Assembly: GCA_018881555.1 (NCBI GenBank)
Contig: JACAXG010000067.1
Location: 3,319,635 to 3,383,634, forward strand
Direction of reading: 5' to 3'
Length of the DNA stretch: 64,000 nucleotides
From: Amblyornis subalaris
Lineage: Eukaryota > Chordata > Aves > Passeriformes > Ptilonorhynchidae
Under the pieces are notes generated by a model that saw only the letters and a program-made list of their open reading frames with translations, had not been told where the DNA came from and did not search any database. The translations under genes and the position numbers were made by a program. Positions 53,037 through 62,488 of this stretch are shown piece by piece; the first letter of the stretch is position 1; each line of letters opens with the position of its first letter.

Positions 53037-53227
53037 CAGCAGAGGGAAGGAGATCATGGTATCCATGCATAATAATTCCTCCATGCTTTTCTTCCAGATA
53101 TGCAGAAATATTTTCTTGTCCTTTTCATTTGTATCACAAACTTTAATGCTTCTTCCACAGCAGTTAATACGAGGTTGCGAGCACCCTTTATTCAGAACGC
53201 AGTTCTCAGCAAATAGTTTATCTGCGT
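53037..53227 (-). other. Candidate exon or conserved ORF, minus strand
   Basis: On the minus strand, after a moderate acceptor (TGTGTATTTAAAG), 191 bases are open in a single frame beginning DADKLFAENCVLNKGCSQPR and containing a run of Cys residues, then IFLHIWKKSMEELLCMD. A moderate donor (CTG/GTGATG) lies four codons before a TAA. Several CpGs persist in an otherwise CpG-poor region, hinting at constraint. An internal ATG (AGCATGG) has good Kozak context. I cannot assign a family. It lies about 2.8 kb inside the presumed first intron. Confidence 0.28.
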
Positions 53228-54465
53228 CTTTAAATACACATACAAATATAAAACTATACACAAGTATTTTTAAATTGAATGATTGCTGAATGGACAGGAA
53301 AAGACCACAATATGCTAAATAAGAGCCTCATTTTCATGTAAGGGAACACCAATTAACTGAGTTCTGTACAGCTGAGTGGCTTAAAAACTTCTGCCNAGAT
53401 ACTGAGCTGCTCCTTCTTTTTACTTATTACAGCCAACCCTGCCAAAAGACCATAAAAATTGATTTTACATTTCCGGTGTCTCTATGCTAGCTGGAAAAAT
53501 ATAGATTTTTTTTTCCCCTAGGTTTCTGACAAACAGAACCTTCTCTTATCTCACACCTTTGCTACGCTAACCAACACTGAGCATCTTCTCTGTCGTCTCT
53601 CATATCTGATTTAAGCTATGATTAAGGTAGGAGAACATTTCAGATTGTTAAATCAAACACTGTTTTGTATCTACGGTTTTAAAGGGTTTCTTGCCCATCA
53701 GTGTTACACAAGAGGCCATATCTCACTTGTGCTGCTATGGCATATGTGGCAACTGATTATTTTTCACATTTGTTTTAGGGAAGTATTAGAACTGCTCTGT
53801 TAGTCTGTGAGCTACCTCTTTAAATTCCAGTATCAATCCTTAAAATGGATTTAGCATCTTTTGCATCAAACATTAATAAGGCTCACTTAGGCGCTCTTAA
53901 TGTGAAGCAAAATTTGGCTTGTATGAAATGGCTACACTGGAACATTTCATGCTTTTCCAAGTGCAGGAGTACGATTATTTCCTACAGTATGTCATTATCT
54001 TATGCCCTGTGGTTCTTTTTTAAATTATCTCTTCTCACTCAAGCTGCCTACACTATGTTTTTAAGCTATATAGGTTCAATTTATGAATTGTATGCATGCA
54101 AATTTTGAGCAACTATACCACAAGCCAAGTAATAGACCACATTAAAGTATACTCCCCTCAGACACTACTAATAGAACTACAAATCCAAAAAGCTTGGAAG
54201 AAAAAAAGATATATATTTGACTCAAGACATAAAATCAGGTCATTTGTTTCCAAGACAGACAAGAAAATACTATTCTAGACACGTGCAATCTCCTTACACT
54301 TTTCCCGAGAAGGTTTATTTAAGCATGGCAGGAAATGTCATTTCATATCCTCACAAAGCAAATTAGTTCGTTGCCTACTTGTCCTTGTACCCAAAAGCTC
54401 CCCCCTCCTTTTTCAGAGACACTCCTAAAACAACTGCCCATCTGTAACTCTAGATGTCAACTCAC

Positions 54466-54512
54466 CAGGGAAAGGAAACTCCCCTTGGGTCTACAAGTAC
54501 AATCTTCCGTGT
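54466..54512 (-). other. Candidate 47-bp exon, minus strand
   Basis: On the minus strand, acceptor GGTTTCTTCATCCTAAG precedes 47 bases, then donor CCCTG/GTGAGT. One of two open frames reads TRKIVLVDPRGVSFP. It is the first splice-competent segment after the presumed exon 1 at 55994. It is too short to identify. Confidence 0.2.
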
Positions 54513-55737
54513 CTTAGGATGAAGAAACCCTTTCGGACAATAAAGCAATTTAAGCAGCGCATAATAGATTAACATACAACATGGATGGCACACTACACAG
54601 CAGCTCTGAGGATCAATATCACTACTGCAGATTAGTAGTCTAGTTGCCGTCTATAACATGGATGCATATTTAAAATTACTCTACTGACCTTTGCACAGAA
54701 AACATTATTTCAGAAACAGTGAAATATTATTGCACTACAACATTTTGCATTGAGTTTACAAGGTAATAAAGACAGAGCTCCTTCTTCACACGCAAATGGC
54801 TATTAAATAAGCAAAATAAAACTTGACATCCCCCAGACAATCAAAAGAAATGATTTATTTGGANGCCAACATCTGTCTCGATCTTGTGGCCAAGTGCTTT
54901 TCTGTGCTCATTTAGGACTCTACTTGGAAAGCTTTTCAGTTACATCTACCTAGAGATTTCTCTCTACCGCTTCCCATCTGACAGAAATCACTCAGCTGGG
55001 TCTGATGAATAATAGCAAAAGACAGCTTGTATCAGAGATGATTGAATTAGAGATTGTTGAAAGTTCCATAAAGGCTCATTCCAATGACTACATTTAATTT
55101 ATTTACTATACTGACTAACAGAAGCTAGTAGTCGTTTGATATCTTTATTTCAGAAGACTGGAAACAAAAGAAATATTAACATTCTTTGCCACTTTCCTAC
55201 TACTGCACCTAGTAGAGTTTGATAGGAAAAATTAACTTTTAAACAGAGCGCTGATCCCCTACCCATATCGTGTGCGCCTGGGAACCAGAACAGAACGTAC
55301 CCCAAATCAAAGCAGGGCAGGCGGTATTCGGTATGAAGGAAATAATGTCAGAGAAGAGAAGGTGAAATTGCATGGAAAGAAAACGCATTAGCTTGACAGC
55401 CTTTCTAAGTAATGTGGAAAAGGCTTTTGTCAATTGATACATAAATGAGTAGCTGTTGTCCTGCGGTCCGGAGGGGACATCAGCGCCGGGGCGGGGCACA
55501 CCGCCGCGCCCCACCGCCCTCCGCCGGGGCTACCGTCGGGACAGACCACCCTGCCGAGGGCGGGGGCACGGCGGCGGCAGCAGCCAGGTGACACCCGGAG
55601 AAAGAAGTTGGCCCGGCGGCTGCCTCGGCGCCGGCTCCGGGCAGCGGCGGGGAGAGACGGAGGGATGCAGAGCGGACGGCTCCCTTCTCCTGCAGCCGGG
55701 GCGGGGGGCGACGGCGGAGCTCCGCGGGGGCGGAGAG

Positions 55738-55760
55738 CAAGGGGGGGTGGGGGGGGCGCG
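55738..55760 (+). other. G-run with quadruplex potential
   Basis: Runs of seven and eight or more consecutive G residues, followed by further short G runs, lie on the plus strand inside the CpG island. This composition can form G-quadruplexes. On the presumed minus-strand transcript it would be a C-rich stretch in the first intron, about 240 bases past the donor. No regulatory role can be assigned from sequence alone. Confidence 0.45.
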
Positions 55761-55993
55761 GGCGTCCCCTTTGTCTGTATCGCCCCTCCCGTAAACGCCC
55801 CCACCCCCGCCGGGAGCGCCCCGGGGGCGGGCCCCCGCCCCCCGGCAGTGCGGGCAGAGCCGGCGGGCAGGCGGCGTTACAGCCGCCCCCGGAGCATGTG
55901 CTCTCCCCCCGCCCGCGCAGCGGGCGCCCCCCTCCCCGCCCGAGGCGACGCCGCCCGGGCGCGGCTGCGGGCGGCCCCGGAGCGCTGCCTTAC

Positions 55994-56280
55994 CTGGCAA
56001 CCGGGGCGAGCGCAGCCGGGTCGTCCTTCAGCCTCTCCCCACGGCGGCACCTCCCGGGGCGAGGCTGCGGTGCACGGCGGGGCGCGGGCAGAGCGCCCCC
56101 GGCACGGCGGGCAGGCTGCCCCAGCCCCCTGCGCTCGGCGGGCTGGCGGCGCGCCGGGCGTTAAGTTTCAGCGGCGGCGGCGGCCGCCGGCGGGCAGGGC
56201 AGGGCACGGCAAGGCAAGGCAGGCGGGGCGGCGGAGGCGGCACGGGGGCTGCGCGGCGCCGGGAGCGCCGCCACACTGCA
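55994..56280 (-). other. Probable first (non-coding) exon, minus strand
   Basis: Read on the minus strand, this GC-rich segment ends in GTTGCCAG followed by GTAAGG, a near-perfect splice donor. It contains no ATG; the open frame covering it starts only at a GTG. It is therefore best read as a 5' UTR exon whose coding exons lie further left, probably beyond the window. The start near 56280 is an estimate placed about 60 bases downstream of an inverted CCAAT box (56339-56343) and GC box. The intron that follows would span much of 1-55993. The identity of the gene cannot be read from a UTR. The alternative is an unspliced promoter-associated transcript. Confidence 0.55.
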
Positions 56281-56292
56281 GCGTCTCCAGGA

Positions 56293-56380
56293 ATCCCTCC
56301 CGCGAGAGGCAGCCCATCACCCCCGGCCCGCCGCCCTCATTGGCTGCGGGGCGGGGAGACGCGCGCCCGCCGCCAATCGC
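56293..56380. promoter_or_regulatory. Core promoter motif cluster (CCAAT boxes, GC box, CGCGAGA element)
   Basis: Visible motifs are TCCCGCGAGA near 56297-56306, one base off the palindromic TCTCGCGAGA element of TATA-less CpG promoters; ATTGG at 56339-56343, an inverted CCAAT box; GGGGCGGGG at 56348-56356, an Sp1-type GC box; and CCAAT at 56373-56377. CCAAT boxes normally sit 60-100 bases upstream of a start site. The two in opposite orientation fit start sites near 56280 on minus and near 56450-56500 on plus. I see no TATA box. Motif matches are direct; factor binding (NF-Y, Sp1, BANP/ZBTB33-type proteins) is inferred. Confidence 0.55.
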
Positions 56381-56499
56381 CCGGCGCCCAGCATGGGTGG
56401 AGCCGCCGCGCCGGCCGCGCCCATCCCGCGGCCGCGCGGTCCCCGTCCGCCCCGTCGGGCGGGGCCGGGCGGCGGCGGGCGGGGGAGAAGGATGAGGAT

Positions 56500-56846
56500 G
56501 GGGAGGATGAGGAGGGTATCCCCGCGCGTGGCGCGCGGGAATGGCATCTCCGGGGCCGCCGCGGGGCTGGCGCTGGGCGGCACGAGGCGCCGTGCCACGC
56601 GCCCGGCGGCCGTCGGGCGACCCGAGTGCCCCGGGCGAGGCGCGGCGCGGCAGTGGCCCTCGCCCGTAGGTCGCGGGGCGGCGGCGACCCCCGCCAGGCG
56701 TAGTTGGTACTTTTAGCGAGCCTGCGGTGCGCAGCCCTCCCGCTGCGGCCGCCCCTGGGCAGTCCGCACCGGGCAGCGGCGACCGAGCGCTGAGTCGTAG
56801 TTGGCGTCTGTGGCTTAGGCGAGAGCAGACCGTATCGCGTGTTCAG
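56500..56846 (+). other. Probable first exon of divergent plus-strand transcript
   Basis: The plus-strand sequence leaves the CpG island at GTTCAG followed by GTAAGGACA, a consensus splice donor at 56847. CpG density drops straight after the donor, as expected at a first exon/intron boundary. The exon start is uncertain. I place it after the CCAAT box at 56373-56377 and a purine-rich stretch at 56489-56517. Open frames here are GC-driven and none shows a recognisable N-terminus, so this may be 5' UTR or the first exon of a long non-coding RNA. The partner transcript starts about 220 bases away in the opposite direction. Confidence 0.5.
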
Positions 56847-58215
56847 GTAAGGACATGCAAGGGTTAACTTAATTCCCTTGATCCATCCACTCCGAACTGG
56901 AGCTTTGATTAACATTGGTCTGCAAAATGTAACTGTAACAAATTCAATTAAGGGAAGCACATTTCTTCAACTTTTAATTAGATCTACCCTATTTGTCTAA
57001 TGTTTAATATAACATAAAAAGTTGCTCAGGTTCCAGAGGGAAATGGAAATAGATTTACATGTAAGCTTTTAAAAACACAACGGACTAAAGTTCTTTGTTC
57101 CTCAGCATATATTATTGCTGCATTTATACCCTCAAAGAGGATAACAAGCAATATTCCTCAAAGAAAAGGAGAACAATTTTACCTGTAAAACTGTAAACAT
57201 AACAGGGTGGTATTTATGTAAGAGTTTCCCATAACCTTTAATTGGTCACAGGGTACTGAACATACAGGTTGTAGCTCAGGTTTGATGCACTACTGTACAT
57301 GATCCTGCTGGATTACAGTTGTTTTAAGAAAACTTGAGAAAGTAGGAATATATTTCACACCCACTTAGTTGGTTTCAGTTAGTATATGAGAGTGAAAGTT
57401 ATCTAAATTACGTCTTAATATGATAAATAGCAGATGTTGGCAAAGAGAGGAGCCGGTATGCCATCGTTAGCAGGTAACTGAGAAAGTCACGCAGCCCCCA
57501 GGCACATCTTGTAGGTGTCTTATTGTGCCTTCAAAAGAACACTGTATCCTGCCATTCCCCACCCATACTTTCGTGGTGGGATTTGACTAAAACTCACAGC
57601 CCTTTTCCAGCTCGGTTCGAATGGACATTTTTTCTGATCACATCGGTGCTGGACATTTGTTCTTAAGTCTGTTAGTCAGAATATCAGTTTGTCTTGTATG
57701 GCCACGTACATGAGAGGAGAAAAGGAAAGCAAATGCGAAATAAATTATGTTGTAAAGCTTTTGCTGAGCTATGGAAAGGAGGAACAACCATAATTTAAAC
57801 TGCATGTGCAGAAGTGGTCTCCTGTGCTCGGATTACCCTGTATGATTTAAAAGTGTTGCTGTTTTCTCTGTCCCCGTACAATAGATATCGAGGATTATTT
57901 TCTCTAGGATCATTTATCTGGTCAGTTAAAAAACCCACACATTTCTGTGCTAGTAATTATGAGGACTTGATGCTGAGTTCCTAACAACCACACAGCCAGA
58001 AGTCTGTGGGAGTCTGACATTCACAAGGCATGACACATCATACCCTGTCTTCGTATTTGAGCAAAGACAAGAAACATCACTGAAGCCCAATGGCCCTTCC
58101 TCAGTGTATAGACAGTAAGGAACAGAAATGCTATCTAGTAGTAGCCCCAAAGAGTATACCATCGCTTTTACACTCTCTGACTGTAGTAGTCCATACATAA
58201 TCGTTCTGCTATGTT

Positions 58216-58242
58216 AAAAAAAAAAAAAAAAAAAGAAAAAAA
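58216..58242 (+). repeat. Poly(A) tract
   Basis: Nineteen A residues, one G, then seven A residues. No retroposon body was recognised to its left. Confidence 0.9.
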
Positions 58243-59280
58243 GGCAGCTGTTGTAGGGGCTGGGAGAGTAGTGGCAGAGTTTTTGCCTATTATTTTCTGA
58301 GCTTGGTTGTTTGCAATGAAGAAATTGCTGCAAAAGTTGCTTCCTTAAGTTCCTTTCAGGTTTTAGGGCTTATTCTTACAGAAAGAGGTTTTCAGTCCTT
58401 CAAGTTTTATTTCACTACTGCATTCTCGAGGAGATGGGTAGTTAATATACAGTCATTATGTTAAATATACCCGAGGAAGCTGTGAGACTTGAGGAATGAC
58501 ATACATATCCTGAATGGACAACGATGTTCTAGAAGGGCTCAGAAACCATTTGATTAATGCTTGGAGTGCTAGCCAAATGCTAGCCACTAGACTCATGAAA
58601 GAGAGATCACTGTATTTATGATTGTTAAGTCTTCCACAGTTGTATTTAGGGAAGAAGAAGCTATCCTATTATGAGAAAAAAGAAGAAACATGCAAATCCA
58701 GAAGAAATTATGTTCTAAACCCAGGCCTATTTTGTTGTTTTGTTCGGCATTTTTTGATTTTTTTAATATGCTTTAGTGCGTCAGAAGAGAACTTTAAATA
58801 GTGTCAACCATTCAGAAGTTCCATCAGGAATCCTACTAAGTACAAATGAAGAACTAGACTCCATTGTCTTCTTCATATGCCTTGTTTTTATTTTAGACTT
58901 TGAGCCGGAGGTCCAGGAGCATCTGGAAAAAAATTGAATAAGAAAGCAAGACCAGAAATGACGCAATGTTTGCCTTTGCCATTTTTATTTTTTACTCTCT
59001 GTATACTATGACTTCAAGATAAAACCTGAAGATTAGAAAGCAATATGAGCCATAAAATCTAGATTTTGAAAGTGAAAGACTCCTGCTTGATCCATAAAGA
59101 AGGAGAAAGCCTGCACCAAAGTTAATGAAACTAATATTCTGGGCCTATCCTGGCAAGTTTTATGGCATATAAAGAGCAGATACTAGAACGACAGTCACTG
59201 AACTGGGCTAATTCAGGAGCAACAGCAGTTGTTACGCATAAAAACAAGCAATCAGAGCTCTAACTTTTTTCCTTTTGTAG

Positions 59281-59343
59281 GTCAGCCTTTGTGTGACCAA
59301 GTATCACAACTGCCACAAATAGATGTACAAGATGGGAAGTCAG
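59281..59343 (+). other. Candidate 63-bp exon, plus strand
   Basis: A textbook acceptor (ACTTTTTTCCTTTTGTAG) and donor (AAGTCAG/GTAAATAA) bound 63 bases with one open frame, reading QPLCDQVSQLPQIDVQDGKS. It lies 2.4 kb downstream of the plus-strand first-exon donor, in the right orientation to be its exon 2 or 3. No family is recognised. If the plus-strand unit is non-coding, this is simply an lncRNA exon. Confidence 0.35.
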
Positions 59344-60261
59344 GTAAATAATGAAAGCTAATCACTGGCAAGTAAATAAGTAAATAATAGTGGTAGCACG
59401 TTAATTTACTTAACAGGTAGAGTTTGTAAACTACCTGACTACCTGTTTGAACTGTGACTGTTGTGATTCACTGGCTTTAACAGAAAAATGCTTTTATTTT
59501 GTTCTTCATTATTGTGTAATTTACTCCTATTTGTCCTTTGATTTGGTCTTTTCCATTCTCAAGTTTTTCGTTGAGATCGAGAGATGTTCCTTTGTGTGAA
59601 GACAGAGGAATTGGGTTTTGTTTAGGAAAATGGAACAGCTTTTCAAATTAAGTTCTGATTGCGGGAGTTCAAGCACATGTTTCTGAAACTTCTTTTAGCA
59701 TATTAAATGTCTGCTCTTGATTGGTTTGGGGTTTTTTTCCTTGGGAATCCAAGGGCTGGTATGCATAGCTGAAAATTAAACACTTGGAATCCCATTTTAG
59801 TGTTCTGTTGTCACACCCTTGGTTTCAGTAAATTTTACATAATACCTACTGGGTAGTGATGATGTACTTAGAAGGAGAACATGAAAGACGTGAAAGCAGA
59901 GAGAGAAAACTAAGTCCCCAAAGCGAGAATTAACCTTCAGTAAAATTAATAAATCCTGGAGTGACTATTCAGCTGTACACAACTAACAAAACATATATGA
60001 AGTAAATCACCTTTGAAGATGAAGATGATTTTTGTAACAATGTATGTGATTACAATTTGGGTAGAGAGAGTGGAGAACAAAGGTTGGGGTTTTGTGGTTT
60101 TAATTCTAGCTAAAAATCAAAGGGTAAAATCAAAGAACTTGTTAGTCTGCTCACTGATGTTTGTCTCAGTTTGTCATCTGATTTCATTGTTTTCTTCTGT
60201 TTGATCTGTACTCATCTGCTGCTGCTTCTAAGTTGTTTAAGCAGAGATGGTCTCTTTTAAT

Positions 60262-60350
60262 CTGCATTTGTATAGCAGCTGACACTGGGAGCTCCTGCTC
60301 TGTGCCTGGGGCTCCTGGACACTGTGGCAGCAGAAATGAAAATGAGAACA
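60262..60350 (+). mobile_element. Ancient amniote interspersed repeat fragment
   Basis: GCATTTGTATAGCAGCTGAC, then CTCCTGCTCTGTGCCTGGGG and CTCCTGGACACTGTGGCAGC match the pattern of an old repeat tail common in reptile genomes ('tttgtacagcacctagcac...ggggctcctaggcactacggtaatacaaat'). Because of this match, the 99-codon minus-strand open frame that crosses it is probably not a gene. Confidence 0.55.
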
Positions 60351-60544
60351 GAAGTACTCTATGAGGGGGTGTTCAAGTGTAGCCAAACCAACTTGCATAT
60401 GCTTTGCACAGATGTCAGCTATGTAATGCAAGGACTGATCTGAGTCAGTGTCAGCCTGTTCCCCTGTAGATGGTGCCCCTCGTTCAGGGATTCTCTTTTG
60501 GCTTGTCAGCTCTGCATCTCTAATCCCCCTCCCCACTTTGAAAG

Positions 60545-60604
60545 TCAGTTTTCACCGAAGTGGTGCTCAGGGTGGTACTCCAGAAAAAAATATTTTCAGT
60601 GCGG
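60545..60604 (+). other. Candidate 60-bp exon, plus strand
   Basis: A C/T-rich acceptor (CCCCCTCCCCACTTTGAAAG) is followed by 60 bases with an open frame (SFHRSGAQGGTPEKNIFSA) and a donor GCGG/GTAAGA. The phase is compatible with the candidate exon at 59281-59343: the single trailing G there joins TC here to give Val. Phase compatibility of two candidates occurs by chance one time in three. Confidence 0.22.
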
Positions 60605-62281
60605 GTAAGATGAGCTAGACCGAAGTCCCAGTTCTCTTTTCAGGCAGAATCTACTATGTAAAATGACAAACTACTGAACCCTTAGCTTCCAGAACACCCA
60701 GATATTATCAATCTCCTTACTTTATGGCTTCTCATGGCTTCTCCCATGTAAAATCTCTAATCCACAGGGAGCATGTGCATCACATGGATGATTGTAATAA
60801 AAAGAATGTGAAGTGGTATTTCTTATTTAATTTTGAGGAGCTGACCTTGCAAAGCAGGTGGAAGAGCTATGTAATGGCAGTCAGGGTTACCTCTGAGGAG
60901 AGTGTCGGGACTTAAACAATGTCTTTTCAAATGGGTACGAATCACAATGTGCATAAGGGGGGACATTCCGTGTCTCTAATACAAATTAAGGATAACTCCA
61001 TGTGGAGACACTCAAATGAATTGCCTTTTAAGTGCAAAATATGCTTATACTTACACCTGCCTGACAGTGGATGGAGGGTGAATAATATAAGTATTAGAAT
61101 ATAGCACTGAAATAGAGGTAAAACCTTATGGCTTCAGGCTTCCTAGATTTCGTGTCTCTAATTTGAGATGTCCACAAAATGCAGCATGCAGCAAAAATGC
61201 CCCAGAAAGCCAGCCCAGCCATGAAGCTTGGCAAGTTTTACCATCTAACTATGCAGAGTAGGCCAACAACTTCAATGTGAATTAAAAATAGGATAGAGTT
61301 ACTAAAGAACTAGTTAATGTATTTTAAATTTCAGAAAATACTTCTGAATAGTCGTAGCCTGACAAATAATTCTCAAGGGAGTTTGTTTTCATTTAGCTCA
61401 CATTGTCATTTCATTCAAAGGCACAGTGAAATTACCCTAGTATTTATATTTAAAATGCCAAATCAAGAAAGTGTCAGTATTATTTTTTTTACAGTGGTCA
61501 CTATTTCATAATAATTTGCATGTTTAAAAAATGTATTTACTTCTCTTATAAAAATGCAGTCACTGTACAATTCTGATATTTAGACTACTACTGGGCTTAA
61601 AAGCTTGCAAACCACATGGATAAATGAACTGGAAATTATGTGTCATTAATATAATTAGTAGAAAAGATTTTTGAATTTCACTTTCTTCATAGCTATATTT
61701 TAGCCAGTATACAATATGGTAAGCTAATTACCTCCGGCAATTCTGTCTGTCAGCAACACCATTTTGTTTACAAACTAAAAGAATTGTTTTGTTTCCCTTA
61801 CTGCTTTTTCTATAGCATATGCCATAGCCTTCAAATTGCATGAGTATAAATAAGAAGGAAATAGAGCTCTCTGAGTCTAAGGGTTGTTAAGATGATAAGG
61901 TCAATAGTGATGTCTCTTCTGCAAACTGTGATAGATATTTATCCAAGTCAAAGCCGAATTTTTAGTCATTACAATATGTTAGTGAAAAGAAGGCCTTTCT
62001 TGCTTTTTAAAAAATTTAGGCAAAGAAAAATAAATCCTGCACAGTGAAACTAATTCTCCTCACAGTTAGACAGGTATAAATCTGTAGTAAGACCTCCTGT
62101 CTTAAAAGCACAGTTTCCATGACTGTTATCTTCTATAAATCAAACTGTCTCAGTGACCTAAAGAAGTTAATGTACCAATGCATAATTTTAGTTCAAGTGC
62201 TGAATTTCAATACAAAGTTTTAAGGTAATAGAGACTCCAGCTGCACTCTGGGGACATAGTTTCTTCCTTACTCAATAGTTC

Positions 62282-62488
62282 CTACTTAGCCTTGGGCAAG
62301 ACCGTCTTCCCTAGCTGCTTGTAAATTTGTGATTGAGAATCCCCTATCACCTTCCTAGGTTTTTTGCTTTTGGCATCTTCAGTTGTCAGTCCTTTTACCT
62401 TCTTTCTCATCCTTTCTGTTCGTCTTGGAATGTATTTTGGGATAACATTGCCAATCCTTAGTGAAATGGTCTGAACAGTCACAGTCAT
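62282..62488 (-). CDS. Possible small basic ORF (68 aa), function unknown
   Basis: A complete minus-strand frame starts at an ATG with good Kozak context (AAGAGGATGA) and ends at TAG. It begins MTVTVQTISLRIGNVIPKYI and is rich in Lys/Arg with motifs PRRTERMRKK and SKKPRK. The sequence before the ATG contains a possible acceptor (CCTGATTCTCGCAG), and an in-frame donor-like AAGAAG/GTAAAA lies at about codon 31. CpGs are retained (AAGACGAAC, GAAGACGG). It may be an exon or small protein, an eroded pseudogene, or chance. No family is recognised. Confidence 0.22.
   Translation of the reverse strand: MTVTVQTISLRIGNVIPKYIPRRTERMRKKVKGLTTEDAKSKKPRKVIGDSQSQIYKQLGKTVLPKAK

Larger units (their letters stand above)
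42721..55454. other. AT-rich non-coding DNA (presumed first intron)
   Basis: Apart from the ancient repeats, homopolymer runs and candidate exons listed separately, no genes, RNAs or recent transposons were recognised. The stretch ends where the CpG island begins. Confidence 0.6.
55455..56850. promoter_or_regulatory. CpG island, probable divergent promoter
   Basis: The base composition changes abruptly here from AT-rich to very GC-rich with dense CpG dinucleotides, then falls back just after 56850. The block contains GC boxes, CCAAT boxes and long G and C runs. Consensus splice donors point away from it on both strands, at 55993 on minus and 56847 on plus. CpG islands of this size normally mark vertebrate housekeeping or broadly expressed promoters, and two outward donors suggest a head-to-head gene pair or a gene with a divergent non-coding transcript. 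The island extends about 540 bases into the presumed first intron of the minus-strand unit. The class of element is clear. The two-way activity is inferred. Confidence 0.85.

Noticed and set aside
55608..56495. 295-codon plus-strand open frame in the CpG island
   Set aside because: It is rich in Pro, Ala, Gly and Arg as expected from any GC-rich DNA, overlaps the promoter motifs and opposite-strand exon 1, and resembles no family. The other long GC-rich frames nearby (56337-56960 and 55530-56000 on minus) are rejected for the same reason.
57614..57622. tRNA-like B-box (GGTTCGAAT)
   Set aside because: No matching A-box or cloverleaf could be built around it.
60237..60536. 99-codon minus frame
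   Set aside because: It starts at a GTG and crosses an ancient interspersed repeat; no splice or family support.
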